A stretch of DNA of 64,000 bases from assembly GCA_964371355.1 (NCBI GenBank), contig CAYJMG010000019.1, positions 1 through 64,000 on the forward strand, read 5' to 3'. The DNA comes from JACRBR01 sp964371355 (GTDB lineage: Bacteria; Chloroflexota; Dehalococcoidia; DSTF01; JACRBR01). The position numbers were made by a program, and so were the translations under genes. Position 1 is the stretch's first letter. The number at the start of each line of letters is the position of its first letter. Under the pieces are notes generated by a model that saw nothing but the letters and a program-made list of their open reading frames with translations, was not told where the DNA came from and made no database searches. Shown piece by piece: positions 41,927 to 50,888 of the stretch.

Positions 41927-42417
41927 CGGAAGTCTTCTTCTATATCTTCGCGGCAACGGTAGTCGCTGGCGGCCTGGGTGTCGTGCTGCTGCGGAACATC
42001 GTTTACTCCGCGCTGACGCTCATCGCCTCACTCATGGGCGTCGCCGGGATCTACATCCTGCTGTCGGTCGAGTTCCTGGCGCTGGTCCAGATCCTGATCT
42101 ACGGCGGCGCTGTGATGGTGCTCATCCTCTTCGCCCTCATGCTCACCCGCACACGCGAGCTGAAGGAGAACCTCGACGGCGACCAGAAGCCACTGGCCGC
42201 CGTCGCCGCGCTCGCCCTTCTGGGCGCCTTCTTCGCCGCAATCCGCCAGACTACCTGGCCCCGCGACGTCGACCAGATCACCACGGTGCCCTTCAACGAC
42301 ATCAGCAATGCCCTCTTCGAGCGCTGGGCCGTCCCGTTCGAGATCGCCTCCGGCGTGCTGCTGGTGGCGCTGGTCGGCGCCATCATCATCGCCATGCAGG
42401 AGGAGGGTGAGCGATGA
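41923..42417 (+). CDS. nuoJ: NADH-quinone oxidoreductase subunit J
   Basis: 164 residues, five helices. TM3 carries the conserved segment VEFLALVQILIYGGAVMVLILFALML, whose pi-bulge takes part in coupling. The soluble loop after it is TRTRELKENLDGDQ. It overlaps nuoI and nuoK by 4 bp each, suggesting translational coupling through the membrane-arm genes. Confidence 0.93.
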   Translation: MTEVFFYIFAATVVAGGLGVVLLRNIVYSALTLIASLMGVAGIYILLSVEFLALVQILIYGGAVMVLILFALMLTRTRELKENLDGDQKPLAAVAALALLGAFFAAIRQTTWPRDVDQITTVPFNDISNALFERWAVPFEIASGVLLVALVGAIIIAMQEEGER

Positions 42418-42758
42418 GCCTGCCGCTTCTCCAGGAGTCAGTTACAACGGGCGTCGAGCTGCAGCAGTACGTCGCCCTCAGCGCGATCTTGTTCTCGATC
42501 GGCGTGTATGGCGTGCTGGCGAGGCGTAACGCCGTGCTCATCCTGATGTCCGTCGAACTCATGCTGAACGCCGTGAGCATCAACATGGTGGCATTTGCCG
42601 TGTACACGGCGCCGTCGCTCTTCGTGGGCATCATCTTCGCGATCTTCATCATCACCATCGCGGCCGCGGAGGTCGGATTGGCCCTGGGGATCGTGCTGCG
42701 GGTATTCAGGAACCGGGGGACGGCGAACGTAGACGAGATCGACTCGCTCAAGTGGTGA
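42414..42758 (+). CDS. nuoK: NADH-quinone oxidoreductase subunit K
   Basis: 114 residues, three helices. The Glu-containing helices are recognisable: ILMSVELMLNAVSINMVAF and IFIITIAAAEVGLALGIVL. Both Glu residues belong to the central proton path of the membrane arm. It overlaps nuoJ by 4 bp. Behind it lies the only sizable intergenic gap in the operon (111 bp). Confidence 0.94.
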   Translation: MSLPLLQESVTTGVELQQYVALSAILFSIGVYGVLARRNAVLILMSVELMLNAVSINMVAFAVYTAPSLFVGIIFAIFIITIAAAEVGLALGIVLRVFRNRGTANVDEIDSLKW

Positions 42759-42869
42759 GCGAAGGGTAGGCTTTGCCGGGGGAGCGAAGGGCGCAGCCAT
42801 GCTGCGCCCCTGCGATGCCCGAAAACGGATGCGGGCGAAGGTTGGAGGACGGACATTAGCGGATTCGGA

Positions 42870-44777
42870 ATGGACGACGCGTGGGTGCTCCCGGCATTGC
42901 CGGTGGCCTCCTTCGTCATCCTGCTGTTGGTTAGCCAGTATCTGCCGCGCAAGGGCGACTACATCGCCATCGCCGCGATGGCGGCCGCGTTCGTGTGCAC
43001 GCTCGTCATCGCCTTCGACATGGCCGACGTGCTCGGGGGCGAGGAGCCCTTCGAGGGCGCGCACCGGAGCTGGGAGTGGATCGACATCCCGGGCTACCTG
43101 GAGGTGCGGATGGGCACCTTCGTCGACCAGATCACACTTGTCATGCTCGTCTGCGTCACCTTCGTGTCGCTCATGGTGATGGTCTATTCCACCGGCTACA
43201 TGCACGGCGACCGCCGGTACGGCTGGTTCTACGCCATCGTCTCGCTGTTCACCGCCTCGATGCTCGCGCTCGTCCTCGCCGACAACCTTCTGCTGCTCTA
43301 CTTCGCCTGGGAGCTGGTCGGCCTCTGCTCGATGCTCCTCATCGGCTACTACAACGACAAGCAGTCGGCCGCCGAGGCGTCGAAGAAGGCCTTCATCACC
43401 ACCCGCGTCGGCGATGTGGGCCTGCTCATCGGCATCATGATCCTGTTCTGGCAGTCGCCGGAGCACACGTTCAACATCCACCAGATCCTGGAGTACGCGG
43501 AAAACGGTGAGATCAACCACACGTGGCTGACCGGCGCGGCGATCTGCATCTTCGCGGGCGCCGCCGGCAAGTCGGCACAGTTCCCGCTGCACGTCTGGCT
43601 CCCCGACGCCATGGAGGGCCCCACCCCCGTCTCCGCGCTCATCCACGCCGCCACCATGGTCGTCGCAGGCGTTTACCTCGTCGCCCGCATGCTGCCGCTG
43701 TTCGAGCAGGTGCCACACGTCATGGACCTGATCCTCGCCATCGGCCTGATCACCACCGTCATGGCCGCCCTCATCGGCCTCGCCCAGCGCGACATCAAGC
43801 GCGTCGTCGCGTACTCGACGCTGAACTCGCTCGGCCTGATGTTCGTCGCCCTGGGTGTCGGCGCCGTCGGCGCCGCGATGCTGTACCTGTTTACCCACGC
43901 CTTCTTCAAGGCGCTGCTCTTCCTGTCCTGCGGCTCCGTCATCCATGCGACGGAGGAGCAAGAGGTCGACAAGCTGGGTGGCCTCTGGGCCAAGCTGCCG
44001 ATCACCGCGCCGGCGTTCCTCGTCGGCATGCTGGCGATGGCCGGCCTGGTGCCACTCTCGGGATTCTGGGCCAAGGACGAGATCCTCGTCGGGCTGCGGC
44101 ACGCGGACAATACGGGCGCGCTCGTGATCGTCCTCATCACTCTGCCCATCACCGCGATGTACATGGCGCGCCTGTTCATCCTCACCTTCCTCGGCGAGCC
44201 CAAGGACCACCACGTCCAGGAGCACGCCCACGAGTCCGCTCCCGCGATGACAGGCCCGCTCGCCCTGCTGGCGGTGCTCGCCGTCATCAGCGGCTTTGTC
44301 GTGTTCGAGGGCGTCGGCGACGCCATCGGCTTCCACAGCGGGTTCCTTGGCTTCGTCTACAACCTCGCCGAAGGGCCGGAGGAGTTCAGCGTGAACTGGG
44401 GCCTCTCGGTCCTGTCCGTCGTCCTCGTCGGCGCGGGGCTGGGCGCCGGCTGGTTCTTCTGGGCCGGTGAGGCGAAACCCGCGAAGGTGGCCGGCGACTT
44501 CTCGCCCTTCGGCTACCGCATGCTGCTCAACCGCTTCTACATTGACGAGCTGTACCAGTTCGTCATCGACAAGATCGTCCTCGCCGCCGGCCAGGCTGTC
44601 GCCTGGTTCGACCGGGCCGTCGTGAACGACAGCGGCGTCAACGGCACCGGCGAGGTCACCGACCTGGCGGCCCGCATCGGGAAGTACCAGCAGACCGGCA
44701 AGATGCCGAACTACGCCCTCGGAATTGTCGTGGGCGTCGTAGTGATCGCGATCGTGGCGTTCGGATACCGGACGTAG
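42870..44777 (+). CDS. nuoL: NADH-quinone oxidoreductase subunit L
   Basis: 635 residues, about 16 helices with the C-terminal lateral helix region. Conserved blocks are FAWELVGLCSMLLIGYY, AAGKSAQFPLHVWLPDAMEGPTPVSALIHAATMVVAGVYL, and LSGFWAKDEIL. It is an antiporter-like proton pump. ATG 42870 lacks a good RBS. GGAGG at 42844-42848 is six bases from an in-frame ATT at 42855, which would add five residues (ISGFG) ahead of the Met. Initiation at ATT is possible but rare. The C-terminal region ends with FDRAVVNDSGVNGTGEVTDLA, as is normal for NuoL. Confidence 0.94.
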   Translation: MDDAWVLPALPVASFVILLLVSQYLPRKGDYIAIAAMAAAFVCTLVIAFDMADVLGGEEPFEGAHRSWEWIDIPGYLEVRMGTFVDQITLVMLVCVTFVSLMVMVYSTGYMHGDRRYGWFYAIVSLFTASMLALVLADNLLLLYFAWELVGLCSMLLIGYYNDKQSAAEASKKAFITTRVGDVGLLIGIMILFWQSPEHTFNIHQILEYAENGEINHTWLTGAAICIFAGAAGKSAQFPLHVWLPDAMEGPTPVSALIHAATMVVAGVYLVARMLPLFEQVPHVMDLILAIGLITTVMAALIGLAQRDIKRVVAYSTLNSLGLMFVALGVGAVGAAMLYLFTHAFFKALLFLSCGSVIHATEEQEVDKLGGLWAKLPITAPAFLVGMLAMAGLVPLSGFWAKDEILVGLRHADNTGALVIVLITLPITAMYMARLFILTFLGEPKDHHVQEHAHESAPAMTGPLALLAVLAVISGFVVFEGVGDAIGFHSGFLGFVYNLAEGPEEFSVNWGLSVLSVVLVGAGLGAGWFFWAGEAKPAKVAGDFSPFGYRMLLNRFYIDELYQFVIDKIVLAAGQAVAWFDRAVVNDSGVNGTGEVTDLAARIGKYQQTGKMPNYALGIVVGVVVIAIVAFGYRT

Positions 44778-44812
44778 GGGCATAGGGGCCCAAGGGGCGT
44801 AGAAGGAACACG

Positions 44813-46330
44813 ATGCACTCGGGGTACTGGGTCCTGGCCACGGTTGCCATTCCGCTCATCGCGGCGGCGCTGCTTCTGTTCGTCCCCGAGACGCCGCGCG
44901 GCAAGGACGTCGTGCGCTGGTCCAGCGCCGCGATCGGCGCCGTGCTTTTCGGCCTCTCCGTGTACATCTTCTTCGCCTACGAGGTCGACAAGGGCGACGG
45001 CTACCAATTCTTCATCCGGTACAACTGGCTCGAAAACGTCGGATTCCTCGGCGAAAACGGCATCTCGCTCGCCTTCGGTGTGGACGGCATCGCCGCGCCG
45101 ATGATCCTGCTCAACGGCATCGTCTGTTTCGGCGGCGCGCTGATCTCGTGGAAGGTCGAACACCACAACAAGGACTTCTTCATCCTCTTCTGGGTGCTGG
45201 TGTCGGGCGTGTTCGGCACCTTCGCCGCCCTCGACCTCTTCTTCTTCTTCTTCTGGTACGAAGTTGCCGTCCTCCCCATGTACCTGCTCATCGCCGTCTG
45301 GGGCTCCAGCAGCGCCTTCGAGACCTTCGCGCGCACGAAGGAGTACTCGGCGATGAAGCTGACCATCATGCTGGTCGCCGCTTCGATCCTCATTTTCATC
45401 GGGATCTTCGCCGTGTTCCACGAAGCCGGCGTCGGCACCTTCGACCTGCAGGTGCTGTACGCTCCCGAGAACCGCCTCGATCCCGACACGCAGAAGTGGA
45501 TCTTCCCCCTCTTCGCCATCGGCTGCGGCGTACTGGCGGGCCTCTGGCCCTTCCACACGTGGTCGCCCGATGGCCACGTCGCCGCGCCCACCGCCGTCTC
45601 GATGCTGCACGCGGGCGTGCTGATGAAGCTCGGCGCCTTCGGCATCATTCGCCTGGGGATTCAGCTTCTGCCGGACGGCGCGGAGTTCTGGATGCCGGGG
45701 CTGATGATCCTGGCGAGCTTCAACGTCGTTTACGGCGCGTTCTCGGCCACGGCCCAGCGCGACTTCAAGTACATGATCGGGTACTCGTCCGTAAGCCACA
45801 TGGGCCTCGTGCTCATGGGCCTCGCGACGATGAGCGTCATCGGCGTGAACGGCGCGGTGCTGCAGATGTTCGCGCACGGCGTCATGACCGCCACCTTCTT
45901 CGCCATGGTCGGCTCCATCTACGACCAGACCCACACGCGCGACATGCGACTCTACAGCGGCATCGTGAATCGCATGCCCCTCTTCGTGTTCTTCTTCGGC
46001 ATCGCCGGGCTCGCGTCGCTGGGGCTGCCCGGTCTCGCCGGGTTCGTCGCGGAATTCCACATCTTCCTAGGCGCGTTCCAGACGTACCCCTGGGCCGCCG
46101 CCCTCGGCATCTTCGCCGCCGGTATGACCGCCGTCTATATCCTCCGAATGATGGCGATGTCGATGTTCGGGCCACAGGACACGCACTTCCCTGACCTCAA
46201 AGAGATGACCTACCTCGAGCGCGCCACAGGCGTGCTGATGCTGTCGTTCATGCTGTTCATGGGTCTCTGGCCGGCGCCCTTCATCGACCGGATCCAGGAG
46301 ACCGTCCAGAACCTGCCGGGGGTGTCGTGA
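44813..46330 (+). CDS. nuoM: NADH-quinone oxidoreductase subunit M
   Basis: 505 residues, about 14 helices. Diagnostic blocks are FFFFWYEVAVLPMYLLIAVWG, GVLAGLWPFHTWSPDGHVAAPTAVSMLHAGVLMKLGAFGIIR, and YSSVSHMGLVLMG. It is the second antiporter-like proton pump. It lies 35 bp after nuoL; its stop overlaps the nuoN start by 4 bp. Confidence 0.95.
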   Translation: MHSGYWVLATVAIPLIAAALLLFVPETPRGKDVVRWSSAAIGAVLFGLSVYIFFAYEVDKGDGYQFFIRYNWLENVGFLGENGISLAFGVDGIAAPMILLNGIVCFGGALISWKVEHHNKDFFILFWVLVSGVFGTFAALDLFFFFFWYEVAVLPMYLLIAVWGSSSAFETFARTKEYSAMKLTIMLVAASILIFIGIFAVFHEAGVGTFDLQVLYAPENRLDPDTQKWIFPLFAIGCGVLAGLWPFHTWSPDGHVAAPTAVSMLHAGVLMKLGAFGIIRLGIQLLPDGAEFWMPGLMILASFNVVYGAFSATAQRDFKYMIGYSSVSHMGLVLMGLATMSVIGVNGAVLQMFAHGVMTATFFAMVGSIYDQTHTRDMRLYSGIVNRMPLFVFFFGIAGLASLGLPGLAGFVAEFHIFLGAFQTYPWAAALGIFAAGMTAVYILRMMAMSMFGPQDTHFPDLKEMTYLERATGVLMLSFMLFMGLWPAPFIDRIQETVQNLPGVS

Positions 46331-47778
46331 TCGCGCCGGACCTGAACTTCGACTACACGCTGTTCATCCCCGAGTTCCTGCTGGGCGGCCTCGTGGTGCT
46401 GCTCGTCGCGCTCGACCTGTACGTCCCGCAGGTGAAGAAGTCGTGGCTGTCATACGTCGCCGCCGCCGGGCTTCTGGTAACGGCCGGCGTCTCGCTGGCG
46501 TGGATCGACAAGGAGAGCGACTTCGCCGGCATCGTCTCCGTCGACGACTACACCACGTTCTTCCGCGTGTTCTTCATGGCTACCGCCGCCGTCGTCTGTC
46601 TGATCTCCGGCAAGCTCATCGAGGAGCGGTTCCGCCATCCGGGCGAGTACTTCGCCCTCCTCGTCCTCTCGACCATCGGCGCCATCGGTATGGCTGCGTC
46701 GCGCGAGCTGATGACGGCGTACCTGTCGTTGGAGCTGCTGTCCTTCAGCCTCTACATCCTCGTCTCCTACCAGAAGTTCGACGCGAAATCGAACGAGGCC
46801 GGCCTCAAGTACCTGCTGCTGGGCGCGTTCGCCTCGGCGATGTTCCTGTATGGCATGAGCCTCATCTACGGCATCGCCGGCTCCACCTACTACAGCGAGA
46901 TCGCGACTGGCCTCCAGAATCCGGCCGGCGACTTCCAGTGGGCCATGCTCATGGGCCTGGTGCTCATCGTCACCGGGCTCGGGTTCAAGGTCGCAGCCGT
47001 GCCCTTCCACATGTGGACGCCCGACGCCTACGAGGGCGCCTTCGTCCCCATCACGGCGTATCTCGCCACGACGTCGAAGGCTGCCGGCTTCGCGCTGCTG
47101 CTCCGGCTGTTCGCCGGTGCGTTCCAGGTCGTGCACGACGACTGGTCGTGGATGATCGCCGGGATCGCGGCGGCCACCATGATCCTGGGCAACGTCGTCG
47201 CCCTACAGCAGCACAACATCAAGCGCCTGATGGCCTACTCGTCCATCGGGCAGGTCGGCTACATGCTCATGGGAATCGCCGGCCTGTCCCAGGACACCGC
47301 GTCGGCCCTGCTGCTCCACATGACCGGCTACATGGTCTCGAACATGGCCGTCTTCGTGGTGATCGTCGCCTGGTACAACCTCACCGGCAAGGATGAGATC
47401 GGCGACTTCCGCGGGATGCGCGAGCGCGCGCCGTTGCTGGCTGGCGTGCTGGCCGGCGCGCTGTTCTCGCTGGCCGGACTCCCTCTGTTCGCCGGCTTCC
47501 CCACGAAGTTCATCCTCTTCCAGGCAGTCGTCGAGCAGGGCTACCTGTGGCTCGCGGCCATCGCCACCGTCACCAGCGTGATCTCGCTCTACTACTACCT
47601 GCAGATCATGCGCCAGGCGTTCGTCGAGAAGCCGGCCGAAGGCGAGGAGCGCCTGCCCGTGCCCCTGCTGATGAACGGCCTCGCCGCGGCCCTCATGATC
47701 GGCGTCCTCTATGTCGGCCTCTATCCCCAGCAGCTCTTCGACGCCGTCGAGAAGGCCACGCAGGCCCTCGCCCTGTAG
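46327..47778 (+). CDS. nuoN: NADH-quinone oxidoreductase subunit N
   Basis: 483 residues, 14 helices. SLELLSFSLYILVSYQK, GLGFKVAAVPFHMWTPDAYEGAFVPITAYLATTSKAAGFALL and IKRLMAYSSIGQVGYMLMG are typical of NuoN. It is the third antiporter-like pump and the last gene of the operon. GTG 46327 overlaps the nuoM stop. The following 110 bp is pyrimidine-rich with no clear hairpin; no nuoE, nuoF or nuoG follows. Confidence 0.95.
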   Translation: MIAPDLNFDYTLFIPEFLLGGLVVLLVALDLYVPQVKKSWLSYVAAAGLLVTAGVSLAWIDKESDFAGIVSVDDYTTFFRVFFMATAAVVCLISGKLIEERFRHPGEYFALLVLSTIGAIGMAASRELMTAYLSLELLSFSLYILVSYQKFDAKSNEAGLKYLLLGAFASAMFLYGMSLIYGIAGSTYYSEIATGLQNPAGDFQWAMLMGLVLIVTGLGFKVAAVPFHMWTPDAYEGAFVPITAYLATTSKAAGFALLLRLFAGAFQVVHDDWSWMIAGIAAATMILGNVVALQQHNIKRLMAYSSIGQVGYMLMGIAGLSQDTASALLLHMTGYMVSNMAVFVVIVAWYNLTGKDEIGDFRGMRERAPLLAGVLAGALFSLAGLPLFAGFPTKFILFQAVVEQGYLWLAAIATVTSVISLYYYLQIMRQAFVEKPAEGEERLPVPLLMNGLAAALMIGVLYVGLYPQQLFDAVEKATQALAL

Positions 47779-47889
47779 GACCAGCCCCTACCTTCGCCCT
47801 TCGCCCTTTGCCCCTGCCCCTTTTGCGCCTCGGTGTAAGACTCCAGCGGCTCGCCTGTCTAAGGAACAGAGACAGGGAAGGAGCCGACG

Positions 47890-48612
47890 ATGAGCCCGGA
47901 GACGCACACGAACAGCAGCCTCCCCCTTTGGCGGGAAACCCTTGCCGGCCTCGACTGGATGGCCTTGCGACTGTCGGGCGTGTACGCGGGTTCCGGCGTG
48001 ACCCGGGGCGATGGCGCGCCCGTCGTGGTCGTGCCCGGGCTGTTCGCCTCCGACGCCTCCCTCATCGAGCTGGAGGGCTGGCTTCGGCGTGTCGGCTACC
48101 GACCGTACCTCTCGAACATCGGGCGCAACGTCGAGCGGCCCGGCGTCACCCTGCCCCGCCTGACCGCCACCATCGACCGCGCGCACGCGGAGACCGGCCG
48201 CCGGGTCATCGTGATCGGCCACAGCCTGGGCGGCCTTCTCGCCCGCGGCGCGGCCCTGCGGCGCCCGGCGAAGGTCGCGCACGTCGTCACGCTGGGCTCG
48301 CCCGTGAACGGCGTCCGCGTCCACCCCGCCATCATGGCCGCGGCCGAGTTCCTCTGCGGAGACGAGCCCGTCGACTGCATCGCCGAGCTGCAGCACGCGC
48401 TGCCCCACGATGTCACCGAGACCAACATCTACACCCAGGACGACGGCGTCGTCGACCCGGCCACCTGCCGGCGTGACGACGCCCCTTCCGACGCCGTCGC
48501 CGCCGAGCACGCCCGGTTGGCTCGCCCGGAGGCGAAGGCGCGGATGGCGCAGGCGGTCGTGTACCAGGCGGAGGTTACGCACACGACGTGGCCGCTCAGC
48601 CTCGCAGCGTGA
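47890..48612 (+). CDS. Lipase/PGAP1-like alpha/beta hydrolase
   Basis: 240 residues. PVVVVPGLFASDASLIELEGWLRRVGYRPYLSNIG is the oxyanion-side strand. The nucleophile elbow is IGHSLGGLLARGAALRRP, with Ser about residue 115 and TLGSPVNG following. An Asp/His pair lies near YTQDDGVVDP and in the last 15 residues (VTHTTWPLS). This layout is known in triacylglycerol lipase and PGAP1-like esterases. There is no signal peptide, so it is probably cytoplasmic. AAGGAG six bases before ATG 47890 is a strong RBS. Confidence 0.82.
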   Translation: MSPETHTNSSLPLWRETLAGLDWMALRLSGVYAGSGVTRGDGAPVVVVPGLFASDASLIELEGWLRRVGYRPYLSNIGRNVERPGVTLPRLTATIDRAHAETGRRVIVIGHSLGGLLARGAALRRPAKVAHVVTLGSPVNGVRVHPAIMAAAEFLCGDEPVDCIAELQHALPHDVTETNIYTQDDGVVDPATCRRDDAPSDAVAAEHARLARPEAKARMAQAVVYQAEVTHTTWPLSLAA

Positions 48613-48672
48613 TTCCGCGCACGGGACGATCGCGCGATCCTCGCGCGACGTGATCCTCAGCCCGAGCGCTCG

Positions 48673-48678
48673 TATCCT
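48673..48678 (+). promoter_or_regulatory. -10 element TATCCT placed for a leaderless start
   Basis: TATCCT ends exactly 6 bases before ATG 48685; no Shine-Dalgarno sequence fits between. Confidence 0.45.
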
Positions 48679-48684
48679 GTCGCC

Positions 48685-49185
48685 ATGATTCGCCCTGCCA
48701 CCATCAACGACGTGCCCGCGATCGCCGAGATGATCCGCGCTCTCGCCGACTACGAGCGTCTCTCCCACGAGGTCACGCTCGACGAGGATAAATTGCGGGC
48801 CCACCTCTTCGGCGAGCGCCCGTTCGCCGAAGTCATCCTCGCCGAGGACGCGGGCGTCATCGTGGGGTTCGCGCTCTTCTTCCACAACTTCTCGACCTTC
48901 CTCGGCAAACCCGGCATCTACCTGGAGGACCTGTTCGTGCGGCCCGAGCACCGCGGCGCCGGCCACGGGAAGGCGCTCCTCGCCCAGCTCGCGCGCCTCG
49001 CCATCGAGCGCAACTGCGGTCGCCTGGAGTGGAGCGTCCTCGACTGGAACGGACCCTCAATCGCCTTCTATCGGTCGTTGGGGGCGCGACCGATGGATGA
49101 GTGGACGCTGCACCGCCTCGCCGGCCGCGCGCTCGCCGAACTCGCGACAGAGGCTCGCCCCCCTCGGCCGAAAGGATCGGGCTGA
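48685..49185 (+). CDS. GNAT acetyltransferase (diamine/SAT-like)
   Basis: 166 residues. N-terminal IRPATINDVPAIAEMIRALADYE and the acetyl-CoA-binding motif A VRPEHRGAGHGKALLAQLARLA (about 90-111) are clear. LEWSVLDWNGPSIAFYRSLGA (motif B) is close to spermidine/spermine and thialysine acetyltransferases. The amine substrate remains a guess. It appears to be a single gene, ending 47 bp before the PAP2 gene. Confidence 0.85.
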   Translation: MIRPATINDVPAIAEMIRALADYERLSHEVTLDEDKLRAHLFGERPFAEVILAEDAGVIVGFALFFHNFSTFLGKPGIYLEDLFVRPEHRGAGHGKALLAQLARLAIERNCGRLEWSVLDWNGPSIAFYRSLGARPMDEWTLHRLAGRALAELATEARPPRPKGSG

Positions 49186-49232
49186 TCGGCCACCCGCCGT
49201 GCGGACACCGCCGAGCTAGACTGATCGTAGGC

Positions 49233-50087
49233 ATGACGGACTGGAACGCAGTGCTGACGTCGGTCGTCGGGGGTGCGGTACTGGGCGGCCGGTGGGCCGT
49301 CGTGCTGCTCCCCATCGGCGGCCTCGTCTACGCCCACCGCACGCACGCTCCCTACGGCGAGCTGATAGGCGAGGTCGGGCTCGTCTTGCTCGGCTATTTC
49401 GCCTACTTCCTCGTGCGGGGCGCCACGGAAGGCAACCTCGACGCCGCGAGCGCCCACGCCTCCGATATCGTCCGGCTCGAGCGCGACCTCGGCCTGTTCC
49501 GCGAGCAGCGCCTCCAGGATCTGATCACCGGCCGCCAATGGATGGTCGATGTCGCGAACTGGGTGTACATCTGGGGTCACTGGCCCGTCATCGCGCTGGT
49601 CGCGACGTGGCTCTTCCTCAGGCGCCGCCGCACGTACTACCTGTTCCGGAACGCGTTCGTAATCTCGGGCGCGATCGGCCTATTCATCTTCGCGCTGTAC
49701 CCGCTCGCACCCCCGCGCCTGGTCGGAGAGCTGGGCATCATCGACACGGTGACCCTGCACTCGCACTCGTACCGGATCCTCCAGCCACCGGCGCTCGTCA
49801 ACCAGTACGCGGCGATGCCCAGCCTGCACTTCGGCTGGAACCTGCTCGTCGGGATCGCGCTGGTACGGGAGGCGCGGCGTTGGGAAGCGCGCCTCTTCGG
49901 CCTGGTGCTCGTGCCGCTCATGTGGCTCTCGGTCGTCCTCACCGGCAATCACTACATCATCGACACCATCGCGGGTGGCGCGCTGGCGTTGCTCGGACTT
50001 GCCGCCTCGTCCGCCGCGTCCAAGATACTGGCCTCCGGCGGAGGCGCATCGCGCTGGTCCGCCGAGATGCGAGGCCTGGCCCGATGA
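49233..50087 (+). CDS. PAP2-family membrane enzyme, inositol-phosphorylceramide-synthase-like (AUR1)
   Basis: 284 residues, about six helices. LERDLGLFREQRLQDLI and the catalytic blocks MPSLHFGWNLLVG (His199) and VVLTGNHYIIDTIAGG (second His) match the AUR1/Ipt1-like group of phosphatidic-acid phosphatases. In eukaryotes and mycobacteria such enzymes transfer phosphoinositol or phosphoalcohol head groups. It may act on the inositol lipids made from the block at 9.6-16.4 kb, but a plain phosphatase is equally possible. TAGACT ends 10 bp before ATG 49233. It overlaps the next gene by ATGA. Confidence 0.8.
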   Translation: MTDWNAVLTSVVGGAVLGGRWAVVLLPIGGLVYAHRTHAPYGELIGEVGLVLLGYFAYFLVRGATEGNLDAASAHASDIVRLERDLGLFREQRLQDLITGRQWMVDVANWVYIWGHWPVIALVATWLFLRRRRTYYLFRNAFVISGAIGLFIFALYPLAPPRLVGELGIIDTVTLHSHSYRILQPPALVNQYAAMPSLHFGWNLLVGIALVREARRWEARLFGLVLVPLMWLSVVLTGNHYIIDTIAGGALALLGLAASSAASKILASGGGASRWSAEMRGLAR

Positions 50088-50761
50088 CGGACGCCGGGGG
50101 AGTGCACCCGACAATCATCGCCCACCGCTACGGCAACAGCCTCGACGAGCTGCGCACCGCCACCGACGCCGGCGCGGCGTTCGTCGAGGCCGACGTCTGG
50201 GCCCATCGCGGGCGCCTGGAGGTCCGTCACGCGAAGACGCTGGGCCCGATCCCGGTGATCTGGGACAAGTGGTACGTGCGCCCGCGCCCCGCCCGTCCGC
50301 TGGAACTCGAACAACTCCTGGCGGCGCTGCCGCCGGCCATGGGCATCATGATCGACCTGAAGGGCGACGATGCCCGCCTGCCCGACATGCTGCTCGAAGC
50401 ACTGCGGCGTCACAACGGCGGCCGCCCGGTCATGGTGAGCGCGCGGTTCTGGGATCACCTCCCGTCGCTGCGTGCCCATCCCGAGCTGATCCTCTTCCAC
50501 TCCGTCGGCACGCCCAGTCAGCTTCGCCGCGTGCGCCCGCTGCTCGATCTGCGCGACAACGACGCCGTCTCGATCCACTATCGCCTCCTCGACGCCCCCA
50601 CCGTGCGCTCGCTGAAGCAACAGGTGTCCATGGTCGCGACCTGGCCCATCAACGACCCCGCCCGCCTCGGTCAGGTGCTGCAGTGGGGAGTCGACGCCGC
50701 AATCACAGACAGTCTGGAGATTGTGCAGCAAGGCCGCGGTGGACTTCGGCAGACCACTTGA
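50084..50761 (+). CDS. Glycerophosphodiester phosphodiesterase-like protein
   Basis: 225 residues. TIM-barrel GDPD-like family. IIAHRYGNSLDELRTATDAGAAFVEADVWAHRGRLEVRH matches the start with HR, E-D and H metal and catalytic residues. Later, MIDLKGDDARLPD and the C-terminal GVDAAITDSLEIVQQ close the barrel. Several canonical positions differ (for example HRYGN rather than HRG.....PENT), so activity on glycerophosphodiesters is likely but not certain. It is co-transcribed with the PAP2 enzyme, suggesting head-group turnover. Confidence 0.75.
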   Translation: MTDAGGVHPTIIAHRYGNSLDELRTATDAGAAFVEADVWAHRGRLEVRHAKTLGPIPVIWDKWYVRPRPARPLELEQLLAALPPAMGIMIDLKGDDARLPDMLLEALRRHNGGRPVMVSARFWDHLPSLRAHPELILFHSVGTPSQLRRVRPLLDLRDNDAVSIHYRLLDAPTVRSLKQQVSMVATWPINDPARLGQVLQWGVDAAITDSLEIVQQGRGGLRQTT

Positions 50762-50857
50762 CACTCGTATACGCCGCTAGACGGTCCGTAGGACAGGGCG
50801 TATAGTAGTCCTCTTGATGGTGCCAACCGAGCAGCATGTGGGGGACATCCAATGAAA

Positions 50858-50884
50858 GCGCCCGTAGCCTAGCGACATCGGGCG
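50858..50884 (-). terminator. Probable glnA terminator
   Basis: GCGCCCG at one side and CGGGCGC at the other form a 7-bp stem with a 13-base loop. On the minus strand the stem is followed by TTTCATT. It lies 4 bp after the glnA stop codon. The T tract is short. Confidence 0.45.
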
Positions 50885-50888
50885 CGAG

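Noticed and set aside
42438..44783. Open frame of about 781 codons antisense to nuoK and nuoL
   Set aside because: nuoL motifs are unambiguous on the plus strand; the antisense product is low-complexity (Asp/His/Glu-rich) with no recognised domain.
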